Part shown: piece by piece, positions 5,613 through 15,444 of the stretch
Position numbering within the stretch: the first letter of the stretch is position 1
Layout: every line of letters begins with the position of its first letter
Assembly: GCA_017558005.1 (NCBI GenBank)
Contig: JAFYWN010000012.1
Coordinates: 1 to 64,000 of the forward strand
Reading direction: 5' to 3'
DNA length: 64,000 nt
From: Kiritimatiellia bacterium
Lineage (GTDB): Bacteria > Verrucomicrobiota > Kiritimatiellia > RFP12 > DVOR01
Translations under genes and position numbers: made by a program
Notes under the pieces: generated by a model
Database searches by the model: none
Told to the model about the DNA's origin: nothing
What the model saw: only the letters and a program-made list of their open reading frames with translations

Positions 5613-7307
5613 ATGTTGGCAAGACTTAGTGTTCAGAATTTAGCAGTTGTTGAAAATGCGGTGGCGAATTTCGCGGCCGGGTTAAATGTTATCACGGGTG
5701 AGACGGGTGCAGGTAAGTCTGTCCTGATGGGGGCCCTACGCCTCTTAACAGGTGGACGCGCTGATCGCACGGCGATTCGCACGGGGGCGCAGGAGGCAAC
5801 CGTTTCAGCGGTGTATGAATTGGCCCAACCCCAAGCCGTGAATGTTGCGCTGGAGGCTTTAGACCTGCCTTTGTGCGAAGATGGCATTTTACTCTTACGG
5901 CGCAGCGTTAAGGCAGATGGCACCGGCAAGATTCGCATTAATGACTGCCCCGCAACGGCGGCAGCATTGCGCAAATTAGCCCCCTTTTTGACTGATATCC
6001 ATGGGCCAGATGACAATTTGACGTTGCTCGAGCCCGAGTTTCAATTGCGATTGCTCACGGCTTATGCGGGAGCAACCGAAGCGCAAGCGGCCTACGCCGA
6101 AAAGTGGCAAGTCTTGCGTCAACTCCAAGCGGAACTCCTCGAGCTCACGGGAGATCCCGAACGGCGCGAGTATGAATTGACCCGCTTGCGCGAGACTTTG
6201 GCAGACATTGATGCGGTTGACCCCACCGAAGAGGATGGGGATGCGCTGACCGAACGCCATGCCCAGGCAGCGAATGCCGAAGCCATTTTGGCCGATGGCA
6301 ATCTCCTCCTCAACACCCTCTCCGATGGGGATAACGCCGTGGCAGAACAACTCGTTGCCCTCCACCGCCCCCTCCGCGATTTGGCCCGCCTCCTCCCTGA
6401 TGCCGCCGAATGGAGCGAAACCCTCGCCACCCTTCAGGAGCAACTCCACGAGCTCTCGCGCGCTATCTCCGATCGCCTCTCGGCCATTGATGCCGATCCT
6501 GCGGCTTTGGAACACCTCGAGGCGCGCCTCGGCCAAATCCAACGTCTCCGTCGCCGTTATGGTCCCACGTTAGAGGACGTCCTGCTCCATCGCCAAGCGG
6601 CGCGAGCAAAGTTGGAAGCTATGGCAGACTCCGAAACGGCGATTCACGATCTCACGGTGGCCATCGCCCAAGCCGAGGCCGAACTCCGCACTGCGGGCGA
6701 AGCCCTCCGCGCCAAACGTGCGGCGGCCATCCCTGCCCTCTCGGCGGCAATTACGGCCGAACTCCGTGACCTTGGCTTCCTCCAGGCCTCCTTCCCGATT
6801 CTTTTGGAACCCACCCCTGAGCCCACGGCTTCGGGAATGGACCGCGTGACATTCTGCTTTGAACCCAATCCTGGCGAACGGGCACGCCCCTTGGCGGCGA
6901 TTGCCTCATCGGGTGAAATTGCGCGTGTGATGTTGGCCGTTAAGGTCATCTTGGCCCAACACGATGCGATTGCCACGCTTGTCTTTGATGAAATTGATGC
7001 GAATATTGGGGGCGAGACGGGCCGCAAGGTGGGGCTCAAATTACGCCAGTTGGCACGCGAGGTGCAAATCCTCTGCATTACCCACCAACCCCAAGCAGCG
7101 GTCTATGGCCAACACCATCTCCGCGTCAAAAAGGCCGTCACGGACGGTCACACCCAAACTTTTATCGAAACGCTCTCCGAGGCAGACCGCGCCACCGAAA
7201 TTGCGCGTATGCTTGGCGGCGAAGATTTTACCCCGATTACCCGCGACCACGCGGTGGAGATGTTGCACCAAGCCGCCGCTCCCCAAGTGGACATTTTTGG
7301 CAACTGA
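5613..7307 (+). CDS. recN: DNA repair ATPase RecN
   Basis: 564 residues, the normal RecN length. This SMC-like ATPase acts early in double-strand-break repair. Walker A GETGAGKS lies at 29-36 and the Walker B segment FDEIDANIGG near 458, followed by ITHQPQAA. A long Arg/Leu/Glu-rich coiled-coil middle separates the two ATPase halves. The signature loop reads SSGEIARVMLAVK where SGGE is usual, a small deviation. It is the first gene of a compact plus-strand run and ends 3 bp before aroKB. No strong Shine-Dalgarno precedes the ATG. The third repeat island ends less than 100 bp upstream. Confidence 0.95.
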   Translation: MLARLSVQNLAVVENAVANFAAGLNVITGETGAGKSVLMGALRLLTGGRADRTAIRTGAQEATVSAVYELAQPQAVNVALEALDLPLCEDGILLLRRSVKADGTGKIRINDCPATAAALRKLAPFLTDIHGPDDNLTLLEPEFQLRLLTAYAGATEAQAAYAEKWQVLRQLQAELLELTGDPERREYELTRLRETLADIDAVDPTEEDGDALTERHAQAANAEAILADGNLLLNTLSDGDNAVAEQLVALHRPLRDLARLLPDAAEWSETLATLQEQLHELSRAISDRLSAIDADPAALEHLEARLGQIQRLRRRYGPTLEDVLLHRQAARAKLEAMADSETAIHDLTVAIAQAEAELRTAGEALRAKRAAAIPALSAAITAELRDLGFLQASFPILLEPTPEPTASGMDRVTFCFEPNPGERARPLAAIASSGEIARVMLAVKVILAQHDAIATLVFDEIDANIGGETGRKVGLKLRQLAREVQILCITHQPQAAVYGQHHLRVKKAVTDGHTQTFIETLSEADRATEIARMLGGEDFTPITRDHAVEMLHQAAAPQVDIFGN

Positions 7308-7310
7308 GAG

Positions 7311-8903
7311 ATGTACACCATGACTCCCCTCGCCTCTCCCACCCTCTTTCTCTACGGACCGCCCGCCACAGGTAAATCCACCTGCGCACGCAATCTCGCC
7401 GTGGCGCTCTCCAAGACCGCACTCGACTTAGACACCTTGATTGAGCAACGCCTTGGGATGACCATCCCGCAAGCGGTGGAACAGTTTGGCCAACAGCATT
7501 TTCGCGATGCCGAAACCGAGACCCTGCGCGAACTCTGCGCCCGCAAACCCAATGCAGTGGTTGCCCTCGGGGGTGGCGCGCTGCTGCGTGAAGAGAATCG
7601 CGCCTTAGCCGAAGGGTGCGGACCCGTGGTCTGCATCCATACGCCCCCCGCGGAACTCGCCAAGCGCGTGGAGAAGAAGGCGGGGAGTCGTCCCTTCTCC
7701 AAAAATGCCGATGGGCTCCTAAAACTTCTGGAAGAGCGTCGGGCACACTATGACTCCTTCCCGCTCAATCTGCGTCTCTCAGGTAAGCAGATGCCCCAAG
7801 AGGTCTGGCCGAAGGTGATGAGTCTCCTCGGACGTTATTTGGTCTCTGGGATGGGGACGCCCTATCCGGTGTTGATTGCTCCGAATGCGATGGATGAGCT
7901 CCTGCGCGTCTTAGAACGTTTAGAGCCCAAGCCTGCGCATCTCCTCCTCGTGGGCGACTCGAACACCCTGCCGCTTTATGCCGACAAAGTGATGGCGGCA
8001 CTGGGGCAGACCATTCCCCAATTTGAGATTCCGGCGGGTGAGGAACACAAGACCCTCGCCACGGTCAACCGCATTTGGGAGGCGATGGGCGCGGCGAAGT
8101 TGGAACGCAATGACGTGGTCATCGCCCTCGGGGGCGGGGTCACGGGCGACTTGACGGGCTTTGCGGCGTCGGCGTGGTTGCGCGGGATCCGTTGGCTCAA
8201 TCTGCCCACGAGCCTCTTGGCAATGGTTGATGCAGGCATCGGGGGCAAAACAGGGGCCGATTTACCCTCTGGAAAGAACCTCATCGGCGCCTTCCATCCC
8301 CCCTGCGCCGTACTCTCCGACACCACAACCCTGAGCACGTTGCCCGAACGCGAGATTCGCTGCGGGCTCTCCGAGACGCTCAAGCACGCGGTGATTGGGG
8401 ATCCAATTCTCTTAGAAATGCTGACGGAATTTGCCGACAAGCGCACGGACATCGACTGGCTGACACGGTTGGTCATCCGTTCGGCGGGGGTTAAGGTGCG
8501 TACCATCTTGGAAGACCCCTTTGAAACCACGGGCAAACGCGCCGCGCTCAACTTAGGGCACACCATCGGCCATGCCGTGGAAGCGGCGAGCGGTTTTACC
8601 CTCGCCCATGGTGAAGCGGTGGCAATTGGTACCGTGGCGGCGGCACGCCTCGCGGAACGTTTGCAAATCGCCAAGGTCCCCTTAGCCGAACCCCTCAACG
8701 CGGCGCTGCAACAGTTGGGACTCCCCACCGAAATCCCCGAAGGGATGGATGCCGCCACCCTCCGCGACTACCTGCTGCGCGATAAGAAGAAGGCGGCGGG
8801 AAAGGTCCGCTTCGCGCTCCCTGTGGAGATCGGCACCGTCAGAACTGGAATCATTGTGCCAGAGGAACACCTCAATGACATTCTTGAACGCAAAGGGTCT
8901 TAA
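7311..8903 (+). CDS. aroK-aroB: fused shikimate kinase / 3-dehydroquinate synthase
   Basis: 530 residues carrying two enzymes of the shikimate pathway. Residues 1 to about 170 are shikimate kinase, with Walker A GPPATGKST at 16-24, DLDT, and ALGGGALL for shikimate binding. From about 177 on is 3-dehydroquinate synthase, with GGGVTGDLTGFAAS near 275, LPTSLLAMVDAGIGGKTG, KNLIGAFHPP, ETLKHAV, LNLGHTIGHAVE and HGEAVAIG. Both active sites look intact. The two activities are not consecutive steps (AroB is step 2, AroK step 5), but adjacent or fused aroK-aroB arrangements are known. The gene follows recN by 3 bp, and its end overlaps the hexokinase start by 29 bp. A second ATG at 7320 is possible. 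Confidence 0.94.
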   Translation: MYTMTPLASPTLFLYGPPATGKSTCARNLAVALSKTALDLDTLIEQRLGMTIPQAVEQFGQQHFRDAETETLRELCARKPNAVVALGGGALLREENRALAEGCGPVVCIHTPPAELAKRVEKKAGSRPFSKNADGLLKLLEERRAHYDSFPLNLRLSGKQMPQEVWPKVMSLLGRYLVSGMGTPYPVLIAPNAMDELLRVLERLEPKPAHLLLVGDSNTLPLYADKVMAALGQTIPQFEIPAGEEHKTLATVNRIWEAMGAAKLERNDVVIALGGGVTGDLTGFAASAWLRGIRWLNLPTSLLAMVDAGIGGKTGADLPSGKNLIGAFHPPCAVLSDTTTLSTLPEREIRCGLSETLKHAVIGDPILLEMLTEFADKRTDIDWLTRLVIRSAGVKVRTILEDPFETTGKRAALNLGHTIGHAVEAASGFTLAHGEAVAIGTVAAARLAERLQIAKVPLAEPLNAALQQLGLPTEIPEGMDAATLRDYLLRDKKKAAGKVRFALPVEIGTVRTGIIVPEEHLNDILERKGS

Positions 8904-10125
8904 TCCCGACACCCTCGACAACGCTGCGCTCCTGGAGGCCTTTATCCACGAGATGGAAAAGGGGCTGCGGGATGAAGGCGATTTGCCGATGATTCCCTCG
9001 GGGCTCCTCCTCGGACAGGGCCGCCCGACGAATACCACCATCCCCGCCTTTGACGTTGGGGGGACCAATGTACGTGCGGCGCGAGTGACCTTTGATGCCG
9101 AGGGGCGGGCCACCTTTGACAATCTGCGACGCGGGCTCATGCCAGGCGCGCAGGGCGAAGTGGATGCCGCCACCTTCTATGGCCAACTCTGCGATGTGCT
9201 CGCCCCCAATCTGCGGGCTGGCGAACGGCTCGGATTCTGTTTTTCCTATCCCATCTCCGAAAGCGGCGAACTCCTCTTCTGGACGAAGAAGATTCAAGCA
9301 CCCGCCATTGTGGGGCGCAATGTCTCCACCGACCTCGTGGCGGCACTCGGAACGCGTGGGCTGGAGGGGTGCTCGGCACAGATTTTGAATGATACTGTGG
9401 CGGCCCTCCTCGCGGCCTACCTCCATCCGCAAGCCATGACTGCGGCGGGGCACGTGGGCTTTATTCTGGGCACGGGCACCAACACCGCCTATGCCGAAGC
9501 CACCACCGCCATCCCCAAGCGCGCCAACCTCCCCGCAGGGAAATTGATGCCCATCAACTGCGAATCGGGCAACTTTAATCAATTCCCTAAATCCGAATTT
9601 GACCTACGCTACGATGCCGAGAGCGGCACGGGCAAATCCCAGTGGGAGCGTTGCATCTCTGGCGTCCATTTGGGTTCGCTCGGAACCATCCTCCTGCGCA
9701 CTGCGGCCGAAGAAGGGCTTTTGTCAGACACCCTCAAGGACGTGCTCCTCAATCGCGCCTTTAGCCATGTGGAACTCAACGCCTTCTGCACTGGCGAAGC
9801 GCCGGCCCTCCTGCCCTGTTCGGCCACCGAAGCGGAGACCGTAAAAGCCCTCCTCACGCCGCTCTACGAACGCGCCGCGCGCTTTGCGGCGATTAACATC
9901 GCGGCGGCGGGCATTCGTTCGGCGCGCGCCCGTCAGCAGACCTCGGGCACCATTTTGGTTAATGCCGATGGCTCCACCCTCTGGAAGACCTCGGCGATTC
10001 CCTTTGCCGACCGCGTATGCGAAACGGTGGCCGCCCTGTTGCGCCCCTACGGTTATACCTGTGAACTCTTCCGCGTAGACGAAGCGCCCCTCTTAGGCGC
10101 GGCCCTCGCGGCAGCCTGTGAGTAA
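8875..10125 (+). CDS. hexokinase (eukaryotic-type fold)
   Basis: 416 residues. The protein phosphorylates glucose or related hexoses with ATP. Motifs follow the hexokinase family rather than bacterial ROK or Glk kinases: FDVGGTNVRAARV (phosphate 1), FCFSYPISESGELLFWTKK (sugar site), ILNDTVAALLAAY, FILGTGTNTAYAE, and INCESGNFNQFP with FDLRYDAESG. The ATG at 8875 is preceded by AGAGGA at good spacing and lies inside the end of aroKB, so translation is probably coupled. Hexokinases of this kind occur in Bacteroidetes and PVC bacteria. Sugar specificity cannot be read from the sequence. Confidence 0.88.
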   Translation: MTFLNAKGLNPDTLDNAALLEAFIHEMEKGLRDEGDLPMIPSGLLLGQGRPTNTTIPAFDVGGTNVRAARVTFDAEGRATFDNLRRGLMPGAQGEVDAATFYGQLCDVLAPNLRAGERLGFCFSYPISESGELLFWTKKIQAPAIVGRNVSTDLVAALGTRGLEGCSAQILNDTVAALLAAYLHPQAMTAAGHVGFILGTGTNTAYAEATTAIPKRANLPAGKLMPINCESGNFNQFPKSEFDLRYDAESGTGKSQWERCISGVHLGSLGTILLRTAAEEGLLSDTLKDVLLNRAFSHVELNAFCTGEAPALLPCSATEAETVKALLTPLYERAARFAAINIAAAGIRSARARQQTSGTILVNADGSTLWKTSAIPFADRVCETVAALLRPYGYTCELFRVDEAPLLGAALAAACE

Positions 10126-10130
10126 TCCCC

Positions 10131-12875
10131 ATGGCCAAACCCACACTTCATCTGATTGGCAACGACCGCTCCGCCCCAAAGCAAATCGTGCAGTGGTGTC
10201 AGCAACAGTGGCCCAAAACGCTGCCGCCCAATCTCCTCTTCTGCGTGCCCTCGGCACTCGCCATGCGCCGTCTGCGTGACGAACTCGTGCGTGCCTATGG
10301 CGCCTTCCATGGGGTGCGTTTTACCCAACCCGCAGGCTTGATCAAGTATTTTGAGCACACCGATGCCGCGCCGATTGCCACCGAGGCCGAATGCCTCTGC
10401 GTGTGGGATCGCGTCTTTGATTGGCTCACGGAACTCGACACCGAAAATCACATCAGTACCTGCCTCTTCCCAGGGAATGTCTCCTGGTTATCCCGTCCGA
10501 TGGCACGCTACACCGTGGCGCAACGGCTCATGAAGTTGCGCGCGACCTTGGTGGAAGCAGGGCTCAACTTCGGTTTGGTCTCAGAACACCCCGCGACGCT
10601 CGCCTTAGACGAGCACGAACAGAACCGTTGGGCGGCGCTCAGTGCGCTCGAGATGAAGTACGAAGAGCTCATGATGGAGTTTGAGCTGGAAGATCCCACC
10701 AGCATCCAATTTGACGTTTTGCTCGAACCCTTCGCACTCCCGATTGAGTCCGAAGAGAATTGGCGGCTCATCGTGGCCTGCGTGCCAGATATGATGCCCT
10801 CCTTAGGCAATCTCTTTGAGGCGGCACCGCAGTGCGACATCCTCATCCAGACCTCCGACACCGACCTCTCCCACTTCACCGACCGTGGCACCCCTGATCC
10901 ACAGTATTGGGCCACCGCCCCCCTTCATCTGCCCGAAAAGAGTCTACTCCTCGCCGAGATGCCCACCGATGAGGCCCTCTGCGTGGAGGCTTTTTTGGGG
11001 AAGGATGGGAAGATTAACCCGAGCAAGATTTGCTTAGGCGTCCTAAACCATGAGATTATGACGCCCTTTACCGGTCGCTTTGAGACCAATGGCATTGAGG
11101 TCTTTGAACCCGACCCCATCCAACTCTCCAAGCAACCCGCCGCGCGCTTACTCAGCAATCTCTTCCAATTGGCCAAGAACGATCGCATCGAGTTTCTCCT
11201 CCCCATTCTCACGATTCCCGAGACGGCGGAGCTGGTCAAGGCCGACTACACCGAATTGCGCAAAGCCTTCGTAGAGCTCATTGACACCCATCGCCCTGGC
11301 AGCGTGCAAGACCTCGTGCAATTCCTCAAGGAAGGAACGCCCGAACAGTGTTTTATCCAACACTTGCAACAGTGGCTCGCGGCGATTCAGGCCTCCCCCT
11401 GCGAAGGCGCAGTGCGCGCCCTCATCGACCTCTATGGCTCACAGTACTTAGACCCCGTGAAGGATGCGATTCGCTTCTCCACCTTTGAGACGTTGCAACA
11501 ACTCTTCGCAGAGATTCTTAACATTCGCGTGCCGAATGCCAAGAAGAGCGATGCGCTTCTCCTTACGCGCATTCAACAGACCTCCCTGCACCCCATTCGT
11601 GGCACGGCTGAAGCCTCCTACGAAGGACGCTTTGAGATACTCTGGTCCAATGCCGACCAAGTCGCCATCGCGGGGCTCAATGAGGGCGTCTTCCCCGATA
11701 CCAAGTTTGAAGATGCCTTTTTACCCAATACCTTCCGTAAGGCGCTGGGGCTCCGTTCGGATGCGACGCGCATTGCGCGTGATGCCTACATCTTGGACAC
11801 GCTCTGCAAGCGTTATCCCGCAGCGCGCCTGCAACTCTCCTGCAGCCGCACCAACAACCGTGGCGACTGGACCAAACCCTCCCGTCTCTTCTTCCATTGC
11901 GACCTAGAACAGCAAAAAGAACGCGCCGAAAAATTCTTCCTCAAGCCGGCGAAGCAAGTCCTGCCCGAAGGTGACAGTTCGGGGCTCCGCTTTGTGGAAA
12001 CGCCCGCCGCGTGGTTGGCCACGCGGACGCCACCGACGCGTTTTTCCGCCTCGGCGATTCGCACCTTCCTCAAGTCGCCCCTCCTCTACTTTTTACGTTA
12101 TGAAAAACGCCTCAAGGAGACGGCACCCTTAGATGACGGCGTGCAACAAAATGTCTTCGGCACCCTCATCCACGAGACGATGGAGAGCCTGCGCACGGTG
12201 GAGTGTTCGGACGAGACCGTTCTTCGCGACCACTTGATTGCTGCCTTTGATAACCTCTTCACCCTCCGCTATGGGCAGTCGCTCGATGTGGAATTAGAGG
12301 CGTTGCGCCTTGCCGCGCATAAGCGTTTGCAATCGGCGGCCACCTGTGAAGCGACCCTCCGCAAAGAGGGATGGCGGACGATGTACACCGAAGCCGATAC
12401 ACGCAATCAAGCCTGGGAGGTTCCTCTCCGCGTGGGCAACACCGAGGTCACGCTCTACGGACAGATTGACCGCATTGACTACAACCCCACGACGCAAGTG
12501 TGGCGCGTCATCGACTACAAGACCGGCGCCTCCAGTGCCGACCCTGACGGTGAACACTTTAAACACCCCAAAGGGGCGACCCAACTCGAGTGGTACAACT
12601 TCCAATTGCCCATTTACCGTCTGCTCACCCGGCACGCCCTCAATCTCCCCGAAACGGTGAAGATTGAGATGGCCTACTTCTCCCTCCCCGCCAAGAATCG
12701 TGCCTCAATAGCGCTCATGCATGAGCCGATTGGCGAGGAAGAGATGATTGAAGCGCTCAAGGATGTGCTTCAGGAAATCATTGCGCTTTCTGAAGAAACG
12801 TTGCTCAAAAATCCCGAAACTCTGAATGACCCGCTCTTAAAACATTTGTTATTATCGTGTCAACCAACCCCATGA
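10131..12875 (+). CDS. AddB/RecB-like PD-(D/E)XK nuclease-helicase protein
   Basis: 914 residues. The N-terminal two thirds resemble the AddB helicase-like part, probably inactive because no clean Walker A is seen. The C-terminus is a RecB-type nuclease: FSASAIRTFLKSPLLYFLRY, GTLIHETMESL, then WRVIDYKTGA with catalytic Asp and Lys. In AddB the Fe-S cluster begins with a Cys in a CP-x-x-YF motif. Here that position is Ser (SPLLYF) and no trailing Cys trio is visible, so the cluster is probably absent. It starts 5 bp after the hexokinase stop and overlaps the next gene by 4 bp (ATGA). The partner addA is not in the window. Confidence 0.8.
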   Translation: MAKPTLHLIGNDRSAPKQIVQWCQQQWPKTLPPNLLFCVPSALAMRRLRDELVRAYGAFHGVRFTQPAGLIKYFEHTDAAPIATEAECLCVWDRVFDWLTELDTENHISTCLFPGNVSWLSRPMARYTVAQRLMKLRATLVEAGLNFGLVSEHPATLALDEHEQNRWAALSALEMKYEELMMEFELEDPTSIQFDVLLEPFALPIESEENWRLIVACVPDMMPSLGNLFEAAPQCDILIQTSDTDLSHFTDRGTPDPQYWATAPLHLPEKSLLLAEMPTDEALCVEAFLGKDGKINPSKICLGVLNHEIMTPFTGRFETNGIEVFEPDPIQLSKQPAARLLSNLFQLAKNDRIEFLLPILTIPETAELVKADYTELRKAFVELIDTHRPGSVQDLVQFLKEGTPEQCFIQHLQQWLAAIQASPCEGAVRALIDLYGSQYLDPVKDAIRFSTFETLQQLFAEILNIRVPNAKKSDALLLTRIQQTSLHPIRGTAEASYEGRFEILWSNADQVAIAGLNEGVFPDTKFEDAFLPNTFRKALGLRSDATRIARDAYILDTLCKRYPAARLQLSCSRTNNRGDWTKPSRLFFHCDLEQQKERAEKFFLKPAKQVLPEGDSSGLRFVETPAAWLATRTPPTRFSASAIRTFLKSPLLYFLRYEKRLKETAPLDDGVQQNVFGTLIHETMESLRTVECSDETVLRDHLIAAFDNLFTLRYGQSLDVELEALRLAAHKRLQSAATCEATLRKEGWRTMYTEADTRNQAWEVPLRVGNTEVTLYGQIDRIDYNPTTQVWRVIDYKTGASSADPDGEHFKHPKGATQLEWYNFQLPIYRLLTRHALNLPETVKIEMAYFSLPAKNRASIALMHEPIGEEEMIEALKDVLQEIIALSEETLLKNPETLNDPLLKHLLLSCQPTP

Positions 12876-13864
12876 AGCTCACGACAGAACAACAACACTG
12901 GCTCTACGCACTCCAACGCCCCTGGCCGTTGGAGCACAATCCTTTGGCGATCTTAGCGGAACGCTTGGGGACGACAGAGGCGAGTCTGCTCGACTTTATT
13001 ACGGATTTGCGCGCGGCGGGACGCGTGCGGCGCATCGGGGGCGTCTTTGATGCGCGGCGCTTGGGCTATCGCAGTTGCCTCTTCGGGGTGCGCACGGAAT
13101 CGCCTGAAGCGCTCCAAGCTGCTGCGGCGCGCGTGTGTGCCCTGTCTGGGGTGACCCATGCCTACACGCGGGGTTGGCCCGAGGGGGTGGAGATTGAGGG
13201 GGTGACGGCGGCTGATTACGTTGGTTATCCCGATTTATGGTACACCCTCTCTGCGCCTGCCAACAGCTTTGAAGCCTTGGCAGCGAGCTTAGCCGATCTC
13301 AAGCCCCACCCCTTCCCTGCATTGACGCGGTATAAAATTGACGTAGTCTTCGACCTGCGCACCCGCAATCGGGATGAGCGAACCGAGTACCTTTCGCCCG
13401 ACACCACAGCGACCCCTGCGGAGGTGAGCGAGGCACAGGCGGAGATTGTGCGGCGTTATCAAGACGACACCGACACGCTTGCGGCGCCCTTCCGTGCGGA
13501 AGATTTGCCCCAACTCCGCGCTTGGCAGGCCGATGGCACCCTGCGACGCTTTGCGCTCCTGCTCTACCACCGCGCCAATGGGTTTATGGCCAACGGCATG
13601 TGCTGTTGGGCAGTGCCCGCAACAGAGGTGGACACCTACGGGCGGCGGCTCGCGGCAATGCCCGAGGTCACCCACTGCTATGCGCGTCCTACAAGCGAGA
13701 ACTTCCCCTTCACCATTTACGCCATGATCCACAACACCTCGTGGGAAGCGGCGTATGAGGTCTACCAACGCCTCAGCCGTGAAGCGGGGCTCACCACATT
13801 TCCCAGTAAAATTTTCTTTTCCACTCATGAATACAAGAAGAGCAGTTTGCGCTTCTTCCTTTAA
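12872..13864 (+). CDS. siroheme decarboxylase-like protein, two Lrp/AsnC-type halves fused
   Basis: 330 residues. Both halves show the Lrp/AsnC-like fold of the AhbA/AhbB and NirD/G/H/L group: RVRRIGGVFDARRLGY near residue 52 and TLRRFALLLYHRANGF near 223. In that family the proteins decarboxylate siroheme to 12,18-didecarboxysiroheme, a step of the alternative heme and heme d1 routes. AhbA and AhbB are usually separate and form a heterodimer. Here a single chain carries both. The ATG overlaps the preceding stop (ATGA); a GTG 15 bp earlier is less likely. AhbC and AhbD are not in the window, so the pathway assignment is inference. Confidence 0.8.
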   Translation: MKLTTEQQHWLYALQRPWPLEHNPLAILAERLGTTEASLLDFITDLRAAGRVRRIGGVFDARRLGYRSCLFGVRTESPEALQAAAARVCALSGVTHAYTRGWPEGVEIEGVTAADYVGYPDLWYTLSAPANSFEALAASLADLKPHPFPALTRYKIDVVFDLRTRNRDERTEYLSPDTTATPAEVSEAQAEIVRRYQDDTDTLAAPFRAEDLPQLRAWQADGTLRRFALLLYHRANGFMANGMCCWAVPATEVDTYGRRLAAMPEVTHCYARPTSENFPFTIYAMIHNTSWEAAYEVYQRLSREAGLTTFPSKIFFSTHEYKKSSLRFFL

Positions 13865-13877
13865 GGAGTTCATCAAT

Positions 13878-14885
13878 ATGAAAACCTCACTACTTCTCCT
13901 CTGTTGCGGATTGGCCGTTGCGACGGTGCAGGCAGGTTTCCGCAACCTCAATGATGGCGCCCACCTCAGTGGTCCCAAACTCACCGAAAAGGATTTGACG
14001 GGACGCGTCATCGCCGTTGAGGAATGGGGTTATCAGTGCCCGCCCTGTAAGGCAAGCTTGCCGCATATCGCCAAACTCGCGAAGTCCTACGAAAAGGATC
14101 CGCGCGTGGCAATTATTGGTTCGCACGTGCAGAACCGTGATGAGAGTGCGGTGCGTGACCTTTTGAAGAAGAATGGTTGCGAATATCCGGTCTATCAGTG
14201 GTTCGGCGTGGATGGCTCCCCCTCCGCACCAGGCATCCCCTTCGCCTATGTAGTCAACCCCAAGGGCGAGGTCATTTGGCAAGGGAACCCCTACTCGAAG
14301 TTCGCTGAATTTGAAAAGGCTATCGCAGAAGCGGTGAAGACGATGCCGAAGTTGCCACAGGGCTCCCTGCTCGCAGGCGTGGAAATCAACCACTGCAAGG
14401 ACGTGGTGAAGCGTTTGGTCGCGGGGCAAAACATTGAAACGGTGTTGCGCCAACTCGAAGCTCGCGCAAGTCGTGGCGGCGCGGCAGCCGATGAGGCGAA
14501 GGCCATCATTGAACGTTGCGAAGAATGGGCAGAAGAGACCGAAGCGACCATCCGTGACAACATGGAGACCTTCCCCTCTAAGGCCATCGCCTTAGCACAG
14601 ACCTATGCACGCACCTTTCCGAAACGTTCGGCAGAACTGAAGCAGGAACTCGCCACCTTGGCCAAGGATCCGATTGTAACGAAGTTGGCCAATTCGCGCG
14701 CCAACTATGACAAGCTCATCAAGACCAAGGCCGAAACCGCAAATGCTCGCAAGCAACTCCTCTCCAAGGTGAAGATGCAATTGCGCCAACTCGCCACCTT
14801 CGCTGAGACCGCAACCGAAACGGCAAAGGAAGACTTTGAAGAAGTGAAGGCTCTTTGGGAAGATTTCTCCAAGACCTTGGAATAA
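13878..14885 (+). CDS. exported thioredoxin-like protein with helical C-terminus
   Basis: 335 residues. Signal peptide 1-19 ending VQA. A thioredoxin/TlpA-like domain follows, with the redox motif CPPC at 54-57 and a cis-Pro-like GIPFAYVV near 120. From about residue 180 the chain is helical and rich in Glu, Lys and Ala (for example LANSRANYDKLIKTKAETAN), probably a coiled coil. It is expected in the periplasm and is likely involved in thiol exchange. AAGGAG sits 10 bp before the ATG, and the gene follows the siroheme decarboxylase by 13 bp. A role in cytochrome or heme maturation would fit the neighbour but is not shown. Confidence 0.78.
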   Translation: MKTSLLLLCCGLAVATVQAGFRNLNDGAHLSGPKLTEKDLTGRVIAVEEWGYQCPPCKASLPHIAKLAKSYEKDPRVAIIGSHVQNRDESAVRDLLKKNGCEYPVYQWFGVDGSPSAPGIPFAYVVNPKGEVIWQGNPYSKFAEFEKAIAEAVKTMPKLPQGSLLAGVEINHCKDVVKRLVAGQNIETVLRQLEARASRGGAAADEAKAIIERCEEWAEETEATIRDNMETFPSKAIALAQTYARTFPKRSAELKQELATLAKDPIVTKLANSRANYDKLIKTKAETANARKQLLSKVKMQLRQLATFAETATETAKEDFEEVKALWEDFSKTLE

Positions 14886-14943
14886 GACACCAGTTTAAAT
14901 TGTTTCGTTTGAATATCCATCTAATCTATTAAGGAATACGTAC

Positions 14944-15444
14944 ATGACCTCCGTTTTAATGAAGACCAACAAGGGTGACATCACTATCGCACTCGACGAA
15001 ACCGCAGCCCCCATCACGGTGGCAAACTTCTTGCAGTATGTGGATGCAGGCTTCTACAATGGCACCATCTTCCACCGTGTCATCCGTGGTTTTATGATCC
15101 AGGGTGGCGGTTTTACCCCCGACATGAAGCAGAAGCCCACGCAGGCTCCCATTCAGAACGAAGCCTCCAATGGCTTGAAGAACAACAAGTATGCCATCGC
15201 CATGGCACGCACGATGGAGATTCACTCCGCAACGGCACAGTTCTTCATCAACACCGTGGACAATGACTTCCTCAACTTCCGCGCACCCAATCCCTCCGCT
15301 TACGGTTACGCAGTCTTCGGTCATGTCACAGCAGGCTTTGACGTGGTGGATGCGATTGAAGCCGTTTCTACCGGCACGGCGGGCTATCATCAGGATGTGC
15401 CCAATGCGCCCATCATCATCGAATCTGTGACGCGACTCTCATGA
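14944..15444 (+). CDS. ppiB: peptidyl-prolyl cis-trans isomerase, cyclophilin type
   Basis: 166 residues, the size of cytosolic PpiB, and without a signal peptide. Cyclophilin active-site motifs are intact: [14 protein letters not shown] with catalytic Arg, [17 protein letters not shown], and the NDFLNF and [13 protein letters not shown] segments. It catalyses proline isomerisation during protein folding. AAGGAATACGTAC precedes the ATG. Its stop overlaps the next start (ATGA), so the downstream efflux gene is translationally coupled to it. Confidence 0.95.
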   Translation: MTSVLMKTNKGDITIALDETAAPITVANFLQYVDAGFYNGTIFHRVIRGFMIQGGGFTPDMKQKPTQAPIQNEASNGLKNNKYAIAMARTMEIHSATAQFFINTVDNDFLNFRAPNPSAYGYAVFGHVTAGFDVVDAIEAVSTGTAGYHQDVPNAPIIIESVTRLS

